Assembly: GCF_964204645.1 (NCBI RefSeq)
Contig: NC_134030.1
Coordinates: 12,274,278 to 12,338,277 of the forward strand
Direction: 5' to 3'
DNA length: 64,000 nucleotides
From: Tubulanus polymorphus
Taxonomy: Eukaryota > Nemertea > Palaeonemertea > Tubulaniformes > Tubulanidae
Part shown: one piece after another, positions 33,681 to 45,424 of the stretch
Position numbering within the stretch: the stretch's first letter is position 1
How the letters are laid out: each line of letters opens with the position of its first letter
Made by a program: the position numbers and the translations under genes
The notes under the pieces: model-generated
Told to the model about the DNA's origin: nothing
What the model saw: the letters and a program-made list of their open reading frames with translations, nothing else
Database searches by the model: none

Positions 33681-35099
33681 TCATCCTCTTTCCGCTCACC
33701 CCTTAACTATGGCATTAATTTTCAATTTTCCAAGTTTTAACTGTATGAATTGATTTAATTTCTTCATTAATTTAAGGAAGTGGATATTTTGCCAATGTGG
33801 CATTATTTTAGTTAACGCTATTTTGCGTCATGAAGAGGTTTTGAACAAAATTTTAAATCTAATTTTTTTGTATAAAACATTCACCGTATGCATCTATAAT
33901 AGTCTCGAGAAAAAATTTTTAAATATCTTTATCCAAACTCGAGAAAAGCCCGTAGCAACGGCCCTAGCAACAGGACCCTCGCGTTTGCGCGGTGATGTTG
34001 ATGACGTCATTCTGAGAACACATCGCCTGCAGCACACTCAGAAGCGTTATTATACAATGCTCATTTTCGTTGAATATCGCGCTAATTTTACCATCTTTTG
34101 AATACCTTGGCTGTGTGTAGCTATGAACTGTACCCACAAAGGCAGCGACAAATTTTAATGGCTGACACCAAAGATTTGGCCCCAAGATGATGGACCGTAA
34201 GAGCGAGAACACCCGGCCTATGTGTAAACTAGCTTCACACTTAAGAGAAAGATTCTCGCAAATATTATGGCGAACATAAACTTGGATACACAAATCTAAG
34301 AGCCTTTTTATCCTGCCAAGTGACGCTATTTTCGCTAATTAAATACGTAATAAGAGATACGCGCTTTCCACTGCATATAGTAGCCTACTGGCTTTCCCCA
34401 GTGACCCACATTGCCGTAGTATGTACTACATACTTACTGACTGTATGTATGCAGGACACATTACTTTTACACGGCCGGGATGGCGCAGGCTTGGCTGGGA
34501 TTCACAAACAAGTTTACGGTTTCATTACGCTTTTGTGGTCCAGTACTGGATAAAAATATCTCTACCCACAGAAATATCTGCGATGTCTATATCAGTCATC
34601 CCCTCCGCGTGGTTTTTACAGAAGGAATGATTAATGACCATTAATGCTCGCTGCTCCAAACGTAGAAAAATGCTGTACTCTAGTCACAAATTCCTTCATT
34701 CTAAGGCATCAGGTTTAAATTAAATGGAATAATTTCGTCTGTCTATTAATAGGCCTAACAACTGTTGCCTTGGCTTCCTAAACATCAGACGTTTGATTGG
34801 AATCTGATGTATTTTAGTCACTATTTTGCACACTACACCATGTTGTTTTTGTTTGGGTTCTCAGAATGACGTCACACTTCCGAGAAGGAATCATCGCGGC
34901 CGATCAAAAGTCTCGTTTTAACACTAATTGAAGAATTAAAAATTAATTTCTTGACCACTAAATCAATAAATAGGGTATAATTGATGATAAAAAATACTTT
35001 TAGCCATATCTCAAAAACCTCTTTATGACCCCTTTAAGATCGTCATGTGAGGTGTTATAGGCATCAAACAAACTACGAATCGGTTGTGCGTTGATTACA
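33681..35099. other. No supported gene
   Basis: AT-rich. Frames at 33823-34101 and 33964-34293 overlap on opposite strands without domain signal. At 35037-35099 the sequence (gatcgtcatgtgaggtgtta, then tacgaatcggttgtg) matches a segment in the two 850 bp elements at 38096-40032, ending where the next Helentron begins. Confidence 0.4.
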
Positions 35100-35101
35100 A
35101 C

Positions 35102-35493
35102 AACTAGGGGTCCAGGGACACCATTCCCACTTGGGAAATGGTTTCAAATGCTCAACAATATAACAATTTCAATATTCAACGCCCCTGGTGACCATATACA
35201 AAAACCAATGACCTTGAAACTCACCACAATCATAGAACATGTCAGCAGCTACGATTTTGTAATTGATTGTGATATCAAAATATGCCTCGTTACCAATCTA
35301 ATATGGAAATACTAAGTAATTATACTATTCAATGCCCCCTGGTGACCATATGCAAAACCCAATGACCTTGAAACTCACCACAATAATAGAACATGTCATA
35401 AACTACAACTTTGTAATTGATCATGGTAACAAAATATGCATAGGTACCACTCTCATAAGGAAATACTAAGTTATTCTACTATTCAACGCCCTA
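35102..35493 (+). mobile_element. Pearl-like Helentron, 5' end with two monomers
   Basis: Starts AA/CTAGGGGTCCAGGGACACC, carries the subterminal TTCCCACTTGGGAA, and monomers beginning at 35177 and 35330 (153 bp apart). It breaks off in a third monomer at about 35490, where the 67 bp hairpin begins. The sequence left of it equals part of the 850 bp elements further right, up to acaacaa, showing insertion at the A-run of acaacaaaaa. Confidence 0.8.
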
Positions 35494-35560
35494 TTTAACA
35501 ATATGTTTCCATGCCTACATACCAAACTTCAGTTGGTAGGCATGGAGACATATTGTTAAA
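35494..35560. repeat. 67 bp near-perfect hairpin
   Basis: TTTAACAATATGTTTCCATG followed by its inverted partner CATGGAGACATATTGTTAAA around the loop aaacttcag. It forms a 24-29 bp stem and truncates the adjacent Helentron monomer. No matching second copy was noticed in the window. Confidence 0.7.
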
Positions 35561-35780
35561 CTTTCAAATTATGGAGTCTCTTTTCTCTCATGAACCCCTT
35601 TCAATAAAAACTTTTTGGATATCCTTCAATACAGTTTGAAGTGAATTAAAAAACGATGTTTAAGGTCGACTGCCTGTCCTTTCTGGTCCTACTAAGACCT
35701 TTATCAGGTATGTACTACCAAAAATGAGCGAGCTAGGCCACCCGGAATGCTCTCAAGTCAGGTTGAAATAGACATTAGTA

Positions 35781-36404
35781 GGTGGTCGAGTGGTATGACC
35801 GGTCATCCTTATTACCGAGATGATGTATTTTACCGAGATGAACCGAGATGAAATTAAATAAAACATATTTATTTATTCCATATCGATTTTAACCATTGAA
35901 ATCATATTATATCAGTAATAAATGCCTGCTGGAGTCATATTTTACATATTTTGTCGGATATTTTTGTAGAAAAATAACTTTTAACTTTACCGAGATGAGA
36001 TCGTCGATCAATCAAATTCAATGAAATTTTATTGCTAACCGAGTTTACGTATTTGAAGTCCAATTTTTCTTAAATAAATAAATATGTAAAATATGACTCT
36101 AGAAGGTATTTATTACTGATATTACATGATTTCAAGTGTTAAAATCAATAAGGAATAAATAAATATGTTATATTTAATTTCATCTCGGTTGATCTCGGTT
36201 CATCTCAGTAAAATACATCATCTCGGTAATTAGGATGACCGGGTATGACGCTGCGCTAGTAATTTACTGGCCCGGGTTCGAGTCTCGCTCTATTTTTCTC
36301 TAACTCTGTTTTCCACACTTTCCTTGAATTTTCTAAGTCGCGCATGCGTGGCGTAAATAAGCCAATCAGCGACGATGTAAGGTAAAATAGCGGAAATAAA
36401 TACT
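35781..36404 (+). mobile_element. tRNA-derived SINE, split by a MITE
   Basis: A-box tggtcgagtgg at 35783-35793, resuming at 36242 with gctgcgctagtaatttactg and B-box gggttcgagtc near 36273. The body and tail match the minus-strand copy at 28632-28815 through tagcggaaataaa. The split lies between A and B boxes, so this copy can no longer form an intact internal pol III promoter. Confidence 0.75.
35800..36241. mobile_element. Palindromic MITE with 8 bp target duplication inside a SINE
   Basis: Terminus CGGTCATCCTTATTACCGAG, inverted at the right end with one change, and the two arms stay complementary for about 200 bp including iterated ACCGAGATGA units. GGTATGAC flanks it at 35792-35799 and 36242-36249. 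The 8 bp duplication fits hAT, P or Merlin superfamilies. It is 442 bp with no coding capacity. Confidence 0.85.
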
Positions 36405-38084
36405 CAGCCGTAGCCTCTATATACTAAGGTAGGTATGTTCATGTCCGCGCGGGGCGCCACTATCGATTGTGACGACCATTATTGATTAGGAAAAGTGTGA
36501 TGCGCGTTTTTACTACGCGTTTTGACATCGCGTAGTAAAATCATTCATAAAACCTGTCTATCAATGCAAATGAGCTAAAATCTTTTGGAATCAACCAATA
36601 AGATCGATCTTTATCACTTGGGGGTTGGTTTAGTGTATAAATCCGCATTTTAGTCGAAGAAAATAGAAATCGAAATATACCCTTTTTCAAGAGCAAAATT
36701 CGTCAGCTTAGGACCCGGAATAAGCGACGAATCATCAGGAATCGGAAGGTTTAGGATCTTAAAATTCAAATACTGAAGACCGCATGATTTTATTTCGTGT
36801 CGGGGCTGCCGGAAAAGTCGATGTCTAAGTTTTGCGTTGAAGCGAGCGATACAAAATGGCGGCCGGCACTTGTTATTGAATGACGACGCGCCGCGTTGCT
36901 CGTGATGAGATCAATATTCAACAATTATTCATCGGTCTAGCGGTGAATTATTGTATTTATTTTCCGATTCATAATTATTCATCACTATATTTCTGAATAT
37001 TAGGACAGATTTAGCGAAATGATCGGCAAAAAAAATGTTTGCGCGCGGATCGCCACTACGCTCCCGTCGGTAAAGCGGCTGTTGAAAGAGGGAGGCGTCT
37101 AATGGGATGAATTGAGGCTTGTGACGGGCAAAAATAGAGGCGCGTGATGGGACAGTGAGGCTCCCGAGGGGATTTCCCAAAAGCAGCAAAATTGAAATAT
37201 ATATAAAATATTGTTGAAATTTAGCTCAAAACAAAACAAATGGATTATTATTTAGTTATTATTAGTAGTATTATTACTATTGCTTGGTTTATGTTTCTAA
37301 ACTGATTGATTTTATTATGATATCATGAATATATTTCAAATTTCAGCGTTTTGAGCTAGGCCAAGCCTAATTTTCTGCTTTTCTTAACTAAAATTCATTT
37401 AGCAAATATATATAAAATTGGTATATTTAAATCATTTTGCAATAGGAGCCTATGGCTATAGACCTAACTGACAGGCCTTGATAATCATGTTTATTCATTT
37501 CAAAAATAATGTAGTGAAAAAAATAATTTCATCTGAAATCATATCAATATTTCTCAATATTTCACATTTTTTCTTGCCGTTACCATGGAAACCTAATAAT
37601 AATAATCTATATAATAATAGATATTCCTAGATAAACTCAGGGCAAACATAAACTATTGATAACTAGTTATTCTATCCCCTTTCTACATCATAACTTTTGA
37701 TCTAACATCGATATTTTCATTATTTTACCATTTTTCGGCTGGTTTCCATGGAAACCATAGGCATTTGGAATCAGATAAAAATTTGGGTCTTTCAACTGTC
37801 ACCTGAAAGTGCTATAAGTGTATTGCTCTTTAAATTTCTAGTCTATCTCTTTTAGTTTAAGAGATATTGAAGTTTGTTTAGGCCTACATGAAATATTGCC
37901 TTCTTAGATCACAGTTTTTGTGTATTGAAACATCAAGACACTTTTCACTCAAATTTTCAAACTTCAATTTGCTATATTTAAAAAACTACTGAAGATAATT
38001 CAAAAAGCATATCGTTATTTGAGCCCTCCCCATTCCAACAAGCTTTCTTTCAGTAAGATTGCAGCTATTTGAATTTTTTATGGA
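36405..38084. other. No supported gene; mixed composition
   Basis: 36410-37190 is comparatively GC-rich, with a short hairpin (tttttactacgcg, then cgcgtagtaaaa at about 36510-36541) and several CG-rich words. It resembles the remnant of a repeat. 37190-38084 is AT-rich. No coding frame with recognisable content; the minus frame 36929-37189 has no motif. Confidence 0.4.
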
Positions 38085-38095
38085 TATAGCTAACT

Positions 38096-38946
38096 TAGTT
38101 AGTTACCTAATCGTTGGTGGTAAGCTTTTTATAATCGGATGGGCTTATACCAACGTAAGGGATGACAAGGACCAAAACACGGTTGAAAAAAGTAACACTT
38201 CAAAAATATACTTTCTATTCACTTCAGTCCACAATTAATGGCTTAATTCACAAACTAACACAGGTACCTTTCGAAATAATCCAATTTTACGTATGTTTCG
38301 AGCGAGTAATCAACATCATTATTTTGAGAAATTTATTAATTTCTCCACAAATTTCGCCATTGGCCGCCATTTCTCTGTATTGCACATGTGGCATGATAAG
38401 ACAAGGTGCCCCACAAGGATTTATATAAAACTTCCAAGACGAAACGACAATTTTTATTTTTGATGGTTTTCCAACTTATATTTCAAATCTTCGTGTTTTC
38501 CATAACAAATAATGAAACAATAAATTTCTGGTAAAAGAAAAATGTGAATAAGTGTTGATTTCTTAATTTTTTTCAATTTCGTCGTTTCGCTTCATTAGTT
38601 AATGCTGTTGTCCTGGCCTCAGTCCACAGGTGCCAGCACCTCCAGTAATTTTCAAAATGGCAGCTGTTGACTAGACGGAAATTTACTCTCACTTTACGGC
38701 CGATTTGCACATGGATTAAGATCGTCAGGTGAGGTGTTATAGGTATCAGACAAACTACGAATCTGTTGTGCCTCGATTACAACAAAAATTAGACGGATAT
38801 CTAAAGAGACAATGAAATGCCAGGCAAATTACTCGTCAGTCAAATTGGCTGACGAAGATTTCATACAAAAATGACCTTCCCATTCCTGACTGTGGTTTGT
38901 GAAAATATCCGATCGTGAAACTAAACCACAGACAGGTTACTGACTA
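38096..38946 (+). mobile_element. About 850 bp element with 9 bp target duplication (copy A)
   Basis: Termini TAGTTAGTTACCT and, at the right, AGGTTACTGACTA (imperfect inverted repeat). Flanked by TAGCTAACT at 38087-38095 and 38947-38955. It is nearly identical to 39185-40032 in the opposite orientation. An 88-codon frame (38162-38428) lies inside, but it has no recognisable domain. A 9 bp duplication suggests a Mutator-like or Merlin-like non-autonomous transposon. Confidence 0.8.
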
Positions 38947-38956
38947 TAGCTAACTA

Positions 38957-39133
38957 AGGGGTCATTCATTTATTAGTATTACGTACGCATTGATTAAGGG
39001 AGGGGGAGGGGTCAGTGCAATTGCGTACTGTAATGCTTAATGTATATGAAAAAATGGCCGATTTCGCGTACCGAGGGGGAGGGGGGGTTGAAAAATGCAA
39101 ATTTTAAGCGTACGTAATAAATGAATGATCCCT
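38957..39133. mobile_element. Small Harbinger-like MITE
   Basis: Termini AGGGGTCATTCATTTATTA and the inverse TAATAAATGAATGATCCCT, with TTACGTACGC and GCGTACGTAA further in and G-rich subterminal runs. 177 bp. Its layout resembles the TTA-flanked MITE at 18571-19219. A clean target duplication is not visible. It lies between the two 850 bp elements. Confidence 0.65.
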
Positions 39134-39184
39134 TTAAACGGTAAAATATCCACTGCCAAAAAAAATTAAGTTATGGTGACACTG

Positions 39185-40032
39185 TAGTCAGTAACCTGAC
39201 TGTGGTTTAGTTTCACGATCGGATATTTTCACAAACCACAGTCAGGAATGGGAAGGTCATTTTTGTATGAAATCTTCGTCAGCCAATTTGACTGACGAGT
39301 AATTTGCCTGGCATTTCATTGTCTCTTAAGATATCTGTCTCATTTTTGTTGTAATCGACGCACAACAGATTCGTAGTTTGTCTGATACCTATAACACCTC
39401 ACCTGACGATCTTAATCCATGTGCAAATCGGCCGTAAAGTGAGAGTAAATTTCCGTCCAGTCAACAGCTGCCATTTTGAAAATTACTGGAGGTGCTGGCA
39501 CCTGTGGACTGAGGCCAGGACAACAGCACAAACTAACAAAGCGAAACGACGAAATTTAAAAAAATTAAAAAATCAACACTTATTCACATTTTTCTTTTAC
39601 CAGAAATTTATTATTTCATTATTTATTATGGAAAACACGAAGACTTGAAATAAAAGTTGGAAAACCATCAAAAATAAAAATTGTCGTTTCGTCTTGGAAG
39701 TTTTATATAAATCCTTGTAGGTCCCCTTGTCTTATCATGCCACATGTGCAATACAGAGAAATGGCGGCCAATGGCGAAATTTGTGGAGAAATTAATTAAT
39801 TTCTCAAAATAATGTTGATTAATCACTCGAAACATACATAAAATTGGATTATTTCGAAAGGTACCTGTGTTAGTTTGTGAATTAAGCCATTAATTGTGGA
39901 CTGAAGTGAATAGAAAGTATATTTTTGAAGTGTTACTTTTTTCAACCGTGTTTTGGTCCTTGTCATCCCTAACGTTGGTATAAGCCCATCCGATTATAAA
40001 AAGCTTACCACCAACGATTAGGTAACTAACTA
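39185..40032 (-). mobile_element. About 850 bp element with 9 bp target duplication (copy B, inverted)
   Basis: Reads TAGTCAGTAACCT at the left and AGGTAACTAACTA at the right, and is the reverse complement of copy A over its whole length with few changes. Flanked by GTGACACTG at 39176-39184 and 40033-40041. Because the two copies have different flanking duplications, they are two separate insertions and not one fold-back element. Confidence 0.8.
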
Positions 40033-40237
40033 GTGACACTGACGAGGCGTCCGTCACTTAGATTTCATCTATTACATATTATAACATAATTTCAAAACGA
40101 CAGAAATAATGGGTTGAAAACATATTCAAATATTCATGATGTCAGATAATTACGTCTCAGGTTGTGATGACAACTGTTTGATAAAGAAAGAAACCCCGGA
40201 AAAAAAATTCTAGTGGACGCCATGTTGAATATACCGG

Positions 40238-43200
40238 CAATTTGCATCTAGGGCAATCTTAAGACCTGCTGCATATAGCGTCACAAGCCCCGAGGCTTGT
40301 CACGCCATATTGGGGCCTGACACGCCATGTGGTAAACGTAAAATGAAAATCAAATCCTATGCATGAGATGAAACGTCGACTAAGTCTCGCGGGTTTTTCT
40401 TCCGAAGTTGAAATATTCGGTTGGATATTAATTTGTCTTAGATGATTTACAACGTATTATATATACATAATAAGAACTACATATTACATCGCATTTACAC
40501 TAAAATGAGTTTTACAGAATAGAAATTGATCGTTGTTTGTTAATCTAATGCAGTGTACACACATTTTGAAACACAATTTAAACAATCATATATTTCGCCA
40601 GCATATGAAAAATACAAAAACATTACATATATATCTACTGAATGAGTTTTACAGAATAAAGATTTTAATTAACTATCTTACATTTCAATGAATCATTCAT
40701 CTATTTCACATGATTTGTTGATCAATTAGTCTTAGAAGAACATGGATAATGTTAGAAAAACATATATGGTGAGCCAGGCTCCAATCTAGTGTGATCTGCA
40801 GTCATATGGCTCCTAAAATCGCTAAGCCTTCTACATGGCGTGTCAGGCCCCAAATGTTCTGCAGCCAATATGGCGTGTCAAGCCCCAAATTGTCTGCAGA
40901 ATAGCTTCAATAATTGAAACATGGTTTGTCGAACGGTTTTCTATGGAAGCAATTAAATTATATCTTTAGTTTCAATTAGTTATATATTGTTCATGATTTG
41001 ATAATCACAAAACAAATACTGCTAGAAAAACCGCGATTTGTCTTCTATATGGCGTGTCAAGCCCCGAATGTTCTGCAGCCAATATGGCGTGTCAGGCCCC
41101 AAATGGTCTGCAGAATAGCTTCAATTGAAACATGGCGTGAGAGGACCCGATCAGTTTTCCTATAATTGTCACTAATTATCATAAATATTCAAAGATTTAT
41201 CATTCTACATGGTTTGTCAATCATTTAGACTTAGAAAGAAAGCAAATATTGTTTCAAAAATAGCTCCTCAAATCACGCTGTCTTCTACATGGCGTGTCAG
41301 GCCCTAAACGGTCTGCAGCCAATATGGCGTGTCAGGCCCCAAACGGTCTGCAGAATAGCTTCAATTGAGATATGGCGTGAGAGGACCCGAACGATTTTCC
41401 GTACAAACAAATGAATAATTGTCACTAATTATCATAAATCTACATGGTTTGTCAATCATTTAGACTTAGAAAAAAGGCAAATATTGTTTCAAAAAGCTCC
41501 TAAAATCACGCTGTCTTCTACATGGCGTGTCAAGCCCCAAACGGTCTGCAGAATAACTTCAATTGAGACATGGCGTGAGAGGACCCGATCGATTTTCCGT
41601 ACAAACAAATGAATAATTGTCATTAATTATCATAAATATTCAAAGATTTATCATTCTCCGTGGATTGTCAGTCATTAAGACTCAGAAAAAAGGCAAATAT
41701 TGTTTCAAAAAGCTCCTAAAATCACGCTGTCTTCTACATGGCGTGTCAAGCCCCAAACGGTCTGCAGTCAATATGGCGTGTCAGGCCCCAAACGATTTTC
41801 CGTACAAACAAATGAATAATTGTCATTAATTATCATAAATATTCAAAGATTTATCAGTTTGTCAATCATTTAGACTTAGAAAAAAGGCAAATATTGTTTC
41901 AAAAAGCTCCTCGAATCACGCTGTCTTCTACATGGCGTGTCAGGCCCCAAATGTTCTGCAGTCAATATGGCGTGTCAGGCCCCAAACGGTCTGCAGAATA
42001 GCTTCAATTGAGACATGGCGTGAGAAGACCCGAATGATTTTCCGTACAAACTAATGAATAATTGTCATTAATTATCATAAATATTCAAAGATTTATCATT
42101 ATACATGGTTTGTCAATCATTTAGACTTAGAAAAAAAGGCAAATATTGTTTCAAAAAGCTCCTCAAATCACGCTGTCTTTCACATGGCGTGTCAGGCCCC
42201 AAATGTTCTGCAGTCAATATGGCGTGTCAGGCCCCAAACGGTCTGCAGAATAGCTTCAATTGAGACATGGCGTGAGAAGACCCGAACGATTTTCCGTACA
42301 AAAAAATGAATAATTGTCATTGATTATCATAAATATTCAAAGATTTATCATTCTACGTGGATTGTCAATCATTTAGAATCAGAACAAAAGGCAAATATTG
42401 TTTCAAAAAGCTCCTAAAATCACGCTGTCTTCTACATGGCGTGTCAAGCCCCAAACGGTCTGCAGAATAACTTCAATTGAGACATGGCGTGAGAGGACCC
42501 GATCGATTTTCCGTACAAACAAATGAATAATTGTCATTAATTATCGTAAATATTCAAAGATTTATCATTCTCCGTGGATTGTCAGTCATTTAGACTCAGA
42601 AAAAAGGCAAATATTGTTTCAAAAATAGCTCCTCAAATCACGCTGTCTTCTACATGACGTGTCAGGCCCCAAACGGTCTGCAGAATAGCTTCAATTGAGA
42701 CATGGCGTGAGAAGACCCGAACGATTTTTCCGTACAAACAAATGAATAATTGTCACTAATTGTCTTAAATGTTCAAAGATTAATCCTTCTATATGATTTG
42801 TCAATTATCTAGTCTTAGAAAAAAAAGCAAATACTGTTACAAAAAGCTCCTAAAACCACGCTGTCTTCGACATGGCGTGTCAGGCCCCAAAGTGTTCTGC
42901 CGCCAATATGGCGTGAGAGTACGCGATCAGTTTTCTATGGAAGCAATTAATTGTCACTAATCATATCTTTAGTTTCAATTAGTTATATATTGTTCATAAT
43001 CATAAAGTCTAAGAAAAAAAAACAAATACTGCTAGAAAAATCGCGATTTGTCTTCTATATGGCGTGTCAGGCCCCAAACGGTCTACAGAATATAGCTTCA
43101 ATTTACATGGCGTGAGAGGACCCGATCAGTTTTCCGTAGAAATAAATGAAAAATTGTGACTGATTATCTTAAATTAGTACAATAATCATTAAGTCTTAGA

Positions 43201-43724
43201 AATAGGTTTATAAATCGTTGTTTCTATTTTCTTATGTAAATGTAGCTGATGATCTCCTGATCGTCTCGCACCATAACGGAAACCTGTAAAAAACATATTC
43301 GAAGAATTTTACATAAAAATCTTTCGATATATATGCATCTGAATATAGTTATGAAGTAAAAACGGGATATAATTTTCTTTCAGTGGTTGCACTGAACGGA
43401 ATACTATAACGTATAAGTACATATTATATTTAGACAATATTTAGTAAGTATATATTTAGACAATAAGTTAAGAAAAAATAGAAATTCATTACACATTGAC
43501 ATACCGGTACTTGAAATTATCTCATTCAGGTTTTACACGTCGTATCGGACTTAAAAACGTGGTCCGTTCGACGCGAACATATATCTTCGTTCCGCGTGAA
43601 TTATATATAGTCTGCATTTTACTCGGGGCTTGTGACGCCATGTCAGATATGGCGTGACAAGCCCCGGGGCTTGTGACGCCATGTTCTGCTGATTCTTAAG
43701 ATTGACTTCACTCGCAATTTGAGT
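40238..43724. mobile_element. Inverted-repeat element filled with a 190-250 bp satellite
   Basis: Both ends carry a matching block in opposite orientation: CAATCTTAAGA, then a 34 bp near-palindrome (40275-40308 and 43649-43682) built from ATGGCGTGACAAGCCCC and its inverse. Between them about eleven AT-rich monomers, starting near 40835, 41046, 41289 and so on to 43057, each contain one or two ATGGCGTGTCAGGCCCC and usually an atggcgtgagaggacccg. The shared GC-rich word links the array to the termini. There is no coding sequence. Outer boundaries are approximate and no target duplication was recognised. Confidence 0.75.
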
Positions 43725-44100
43725 GGTTTCGAATCCCACTATTTTCGAATTAAAATCGCCCTCACTTGCCAGGGTTTAATTGCCTCCCGTCGAAACGAGC
43801 GCCGAGGCTTCAAAACCATTGGCAGCGAGGATGAACGGTAGGCTATCTGCCCGGACTTATTTAACCAAGATACGACCGAGGATTGCCGGATCGGCCCTCG
43901 ATGATAAATTAAGTATATTAATCGGAAAGGACGAACGCCGCATGGAAGGCGCTGATCTCGGGTGGACTGGCAACGGCTGCGTTGCGGATCCAGGGCCATT
44001 CGGTGACTACAGCACAGTGAAAAAGGGCACCAATCACGATTGATAGAACACTATATCCGTGTTGACGCGATGTAGAGAGAATCCCACAATTATAACGAAA
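43725..44100. other. GC-richer segment, no recognisable gene
   Basis: Open on both strands (minus 43739-43999 and plus 43780-44043) and richer in CG than its surroundings. A B-box-like ggtttcgaatccc occurs at 43728, but no A box is seen at a suitable distance. No protein family is recognisable in either frame. Confidence 0.35.
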
Positions 44101-44460
44101 AAGTCCGAAAATGAAACTTCGAGATAGTAGTTTATTTCAACGTTTCGACTATCCTAATAGTCATTTTCAGGAATAATGAGATACTACAAAAATTATGAGA
44201 TATACCGTATATACAATCCATGGACAAAGAGACTAATTCAAGTAATCAGAGATGATACAAACTAAAGGAAAATTAACGTAGAAACAGTTACACGCTAAAA
44301 TAGATTAAAGGGAAGCAAACTAAGGCGGGTAATTATAAACAACAATAATCTATTTAATTTACTACTGATTTCAAGTTCTAATTTATATTTATACTCACTA
44401 TTGTTGTTTATAATTACCCCTTAGTTTGCTTCCCTTTAATCTATTTTAGCGTGTGAAAAA
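44101..44460 (-). mobile_element. Penelope-like element terminal remnant with inverted repeat
   Basis: Contains the Penelope-type phrase read on the minus strand as ATGACTATTAGGATAGTCGAAAC (given here only as its key parts: stem GACTAT/ATAGTC followed by GAAAC). To its right is a 55 bp inverted repeat (44290-44349 and 44399-44454; caaactaaggcgggtaatta and its inverse) around an AT-rich loop. No reverse transcriptase or GIY-YIG sequence is visible in the window. Confidence 0.5.
44136..44172 (-). ncRNA. Hammerhead-ribozyme-like core, probably inactive
   Basis: Minus strand: CTGAAAA, then a perfect 6 bp stem (GACTAT, loop TAGG, ATAGTC), then GAAAC. This matches the CUGANGA-stem II-GAAA core of hammerheads in Penelope-like elements, except that the second core G (position 8, the general acid in hammerheads) reads A. 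Stems I and III were not resolved. Confidence 0.45.
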
Positions 44461-44821
44461 TCCAAGGGTCTGGGACCACGAATCCAACTTTCATCGGTCT
44501 TGGGAAAGCAAGATCTGAACGACATAAAGCCAAACAAACAAACAACCAAACAAACGAACGAACAAACAAAATATAGCTGCATAGCAGCGATAACGGGTTT
44601 CTGCCTAATTGGTTCATATGTCAAACTGGGAAGCGTACGAATATGTCATCGAAATAATTCTAGCACATAACATATGACTATTGCCAAGAAGCGCAACCTG
44701 GTCAACATTATGCTGGATATGTGGATATTAAGAGTCCATTTGTCAAAGCATCGAAGCAATACAGTCCAACTTGTCTCAGATGGAGCGCGCGGGGCAGGGC
44801 CGTCATCACATTGCTGACTTA

Positions 44822-44970
44822 TCCATCTCTAACAATTTAACATTTTAACAGTCTAACAATTTAATATTTTAACATTCTAACAATTCAACATTGTAACAGT
44901 CTAACAATTTAACATTTCAACAGTCTAACAATTTAACATTTCAACAGTCTAACAATTTAACAGTTTAAGT
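44822..44970 (+). repeat. Short tandem repeat, about 24 bp unit
   Basis: Repeats of ACAGTCTAACAATTTAACAT with small variations; the last three units are nearly identical. Confidence 0.85.
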
Positions 44971-45016
44971 TGTTAATTACTCATTTCTTTTTTATATGTT
45001 TAAAATTGATTTTATA

Positions 45017-45374
45017 TTATTGGATATCTATGTCATGGTGTCCTTTTTCGTTCTTACCTTTATATATGAAATAGAAATCTCCTGAATATAATTCTTCCAT
45101 ATCGTCACTAGATAATCTATGAAATCTATCTGGTAGATATGTTCTGAATTTATATTTATTTCCTTTTAATCCCTCGTATTCTAAATGAATGGCCAATTTA
45201 TTACCATATTTATTAGTAATTGTTTCAATAATTGTAAATAAATATTTCTTATGAATTAGTTAACTCAGTTAGCTTTTTGAATTTATAATCTACTGATTTA
45301 CCATGATAGTAACTTTAATTCTATCTAGAAATGATTTTTTGTTCTCACTGTGTGCTTGTTTACTCTCCATTTAA
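45017..45374 (-). pseudogene. AT-rich decayed coding sequence, family not identified
   Basis: A minus-strand frame from 45259 to the TAA at 45017 is open and protein-like, with segments such as KYGNKLAIHLEYEG, YKFRTYLPDRFHRLSSDDME and LYSGDFYFIYKGKN. Upstream, in two other frames, are further coding-like pieces (FKKLTELTN at about 45270, and one starting at a Met at 45370). This implies at least two frameshifts. Composition is lysine, asparagine and isoleucine rich. I do not recognise the family; a mobile element or integrated viral origin is possible but unproven. Confidence 0.5.
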
Positions 45375-45424
45375 ATAACACATTTTTTATTAAAATTGAT
45401 TTCATTAATATAATATTCATAAAT

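Noticed and set aside
38162-38428. 88-codon frame in the 850 bp element as a transposase
   Set aside because: No catalytic motif and far too short. The inverted copy does not preserve the same frame length, so there is no sign of selection.
38096-40032. One giant fold-back element or palindrome artefact
   Set aside because: The two arms have different 9 bp flanking duplications (TAGCTAACT and GTGACACTG), so they are two separate insertions.
40835-43200. CRISPR array (regularly spaced repeats)
   Set aside because: The repeats are whole 190-250 bp monomers; the intervening sequences are themselves conserved, and the context is eukaryotic.
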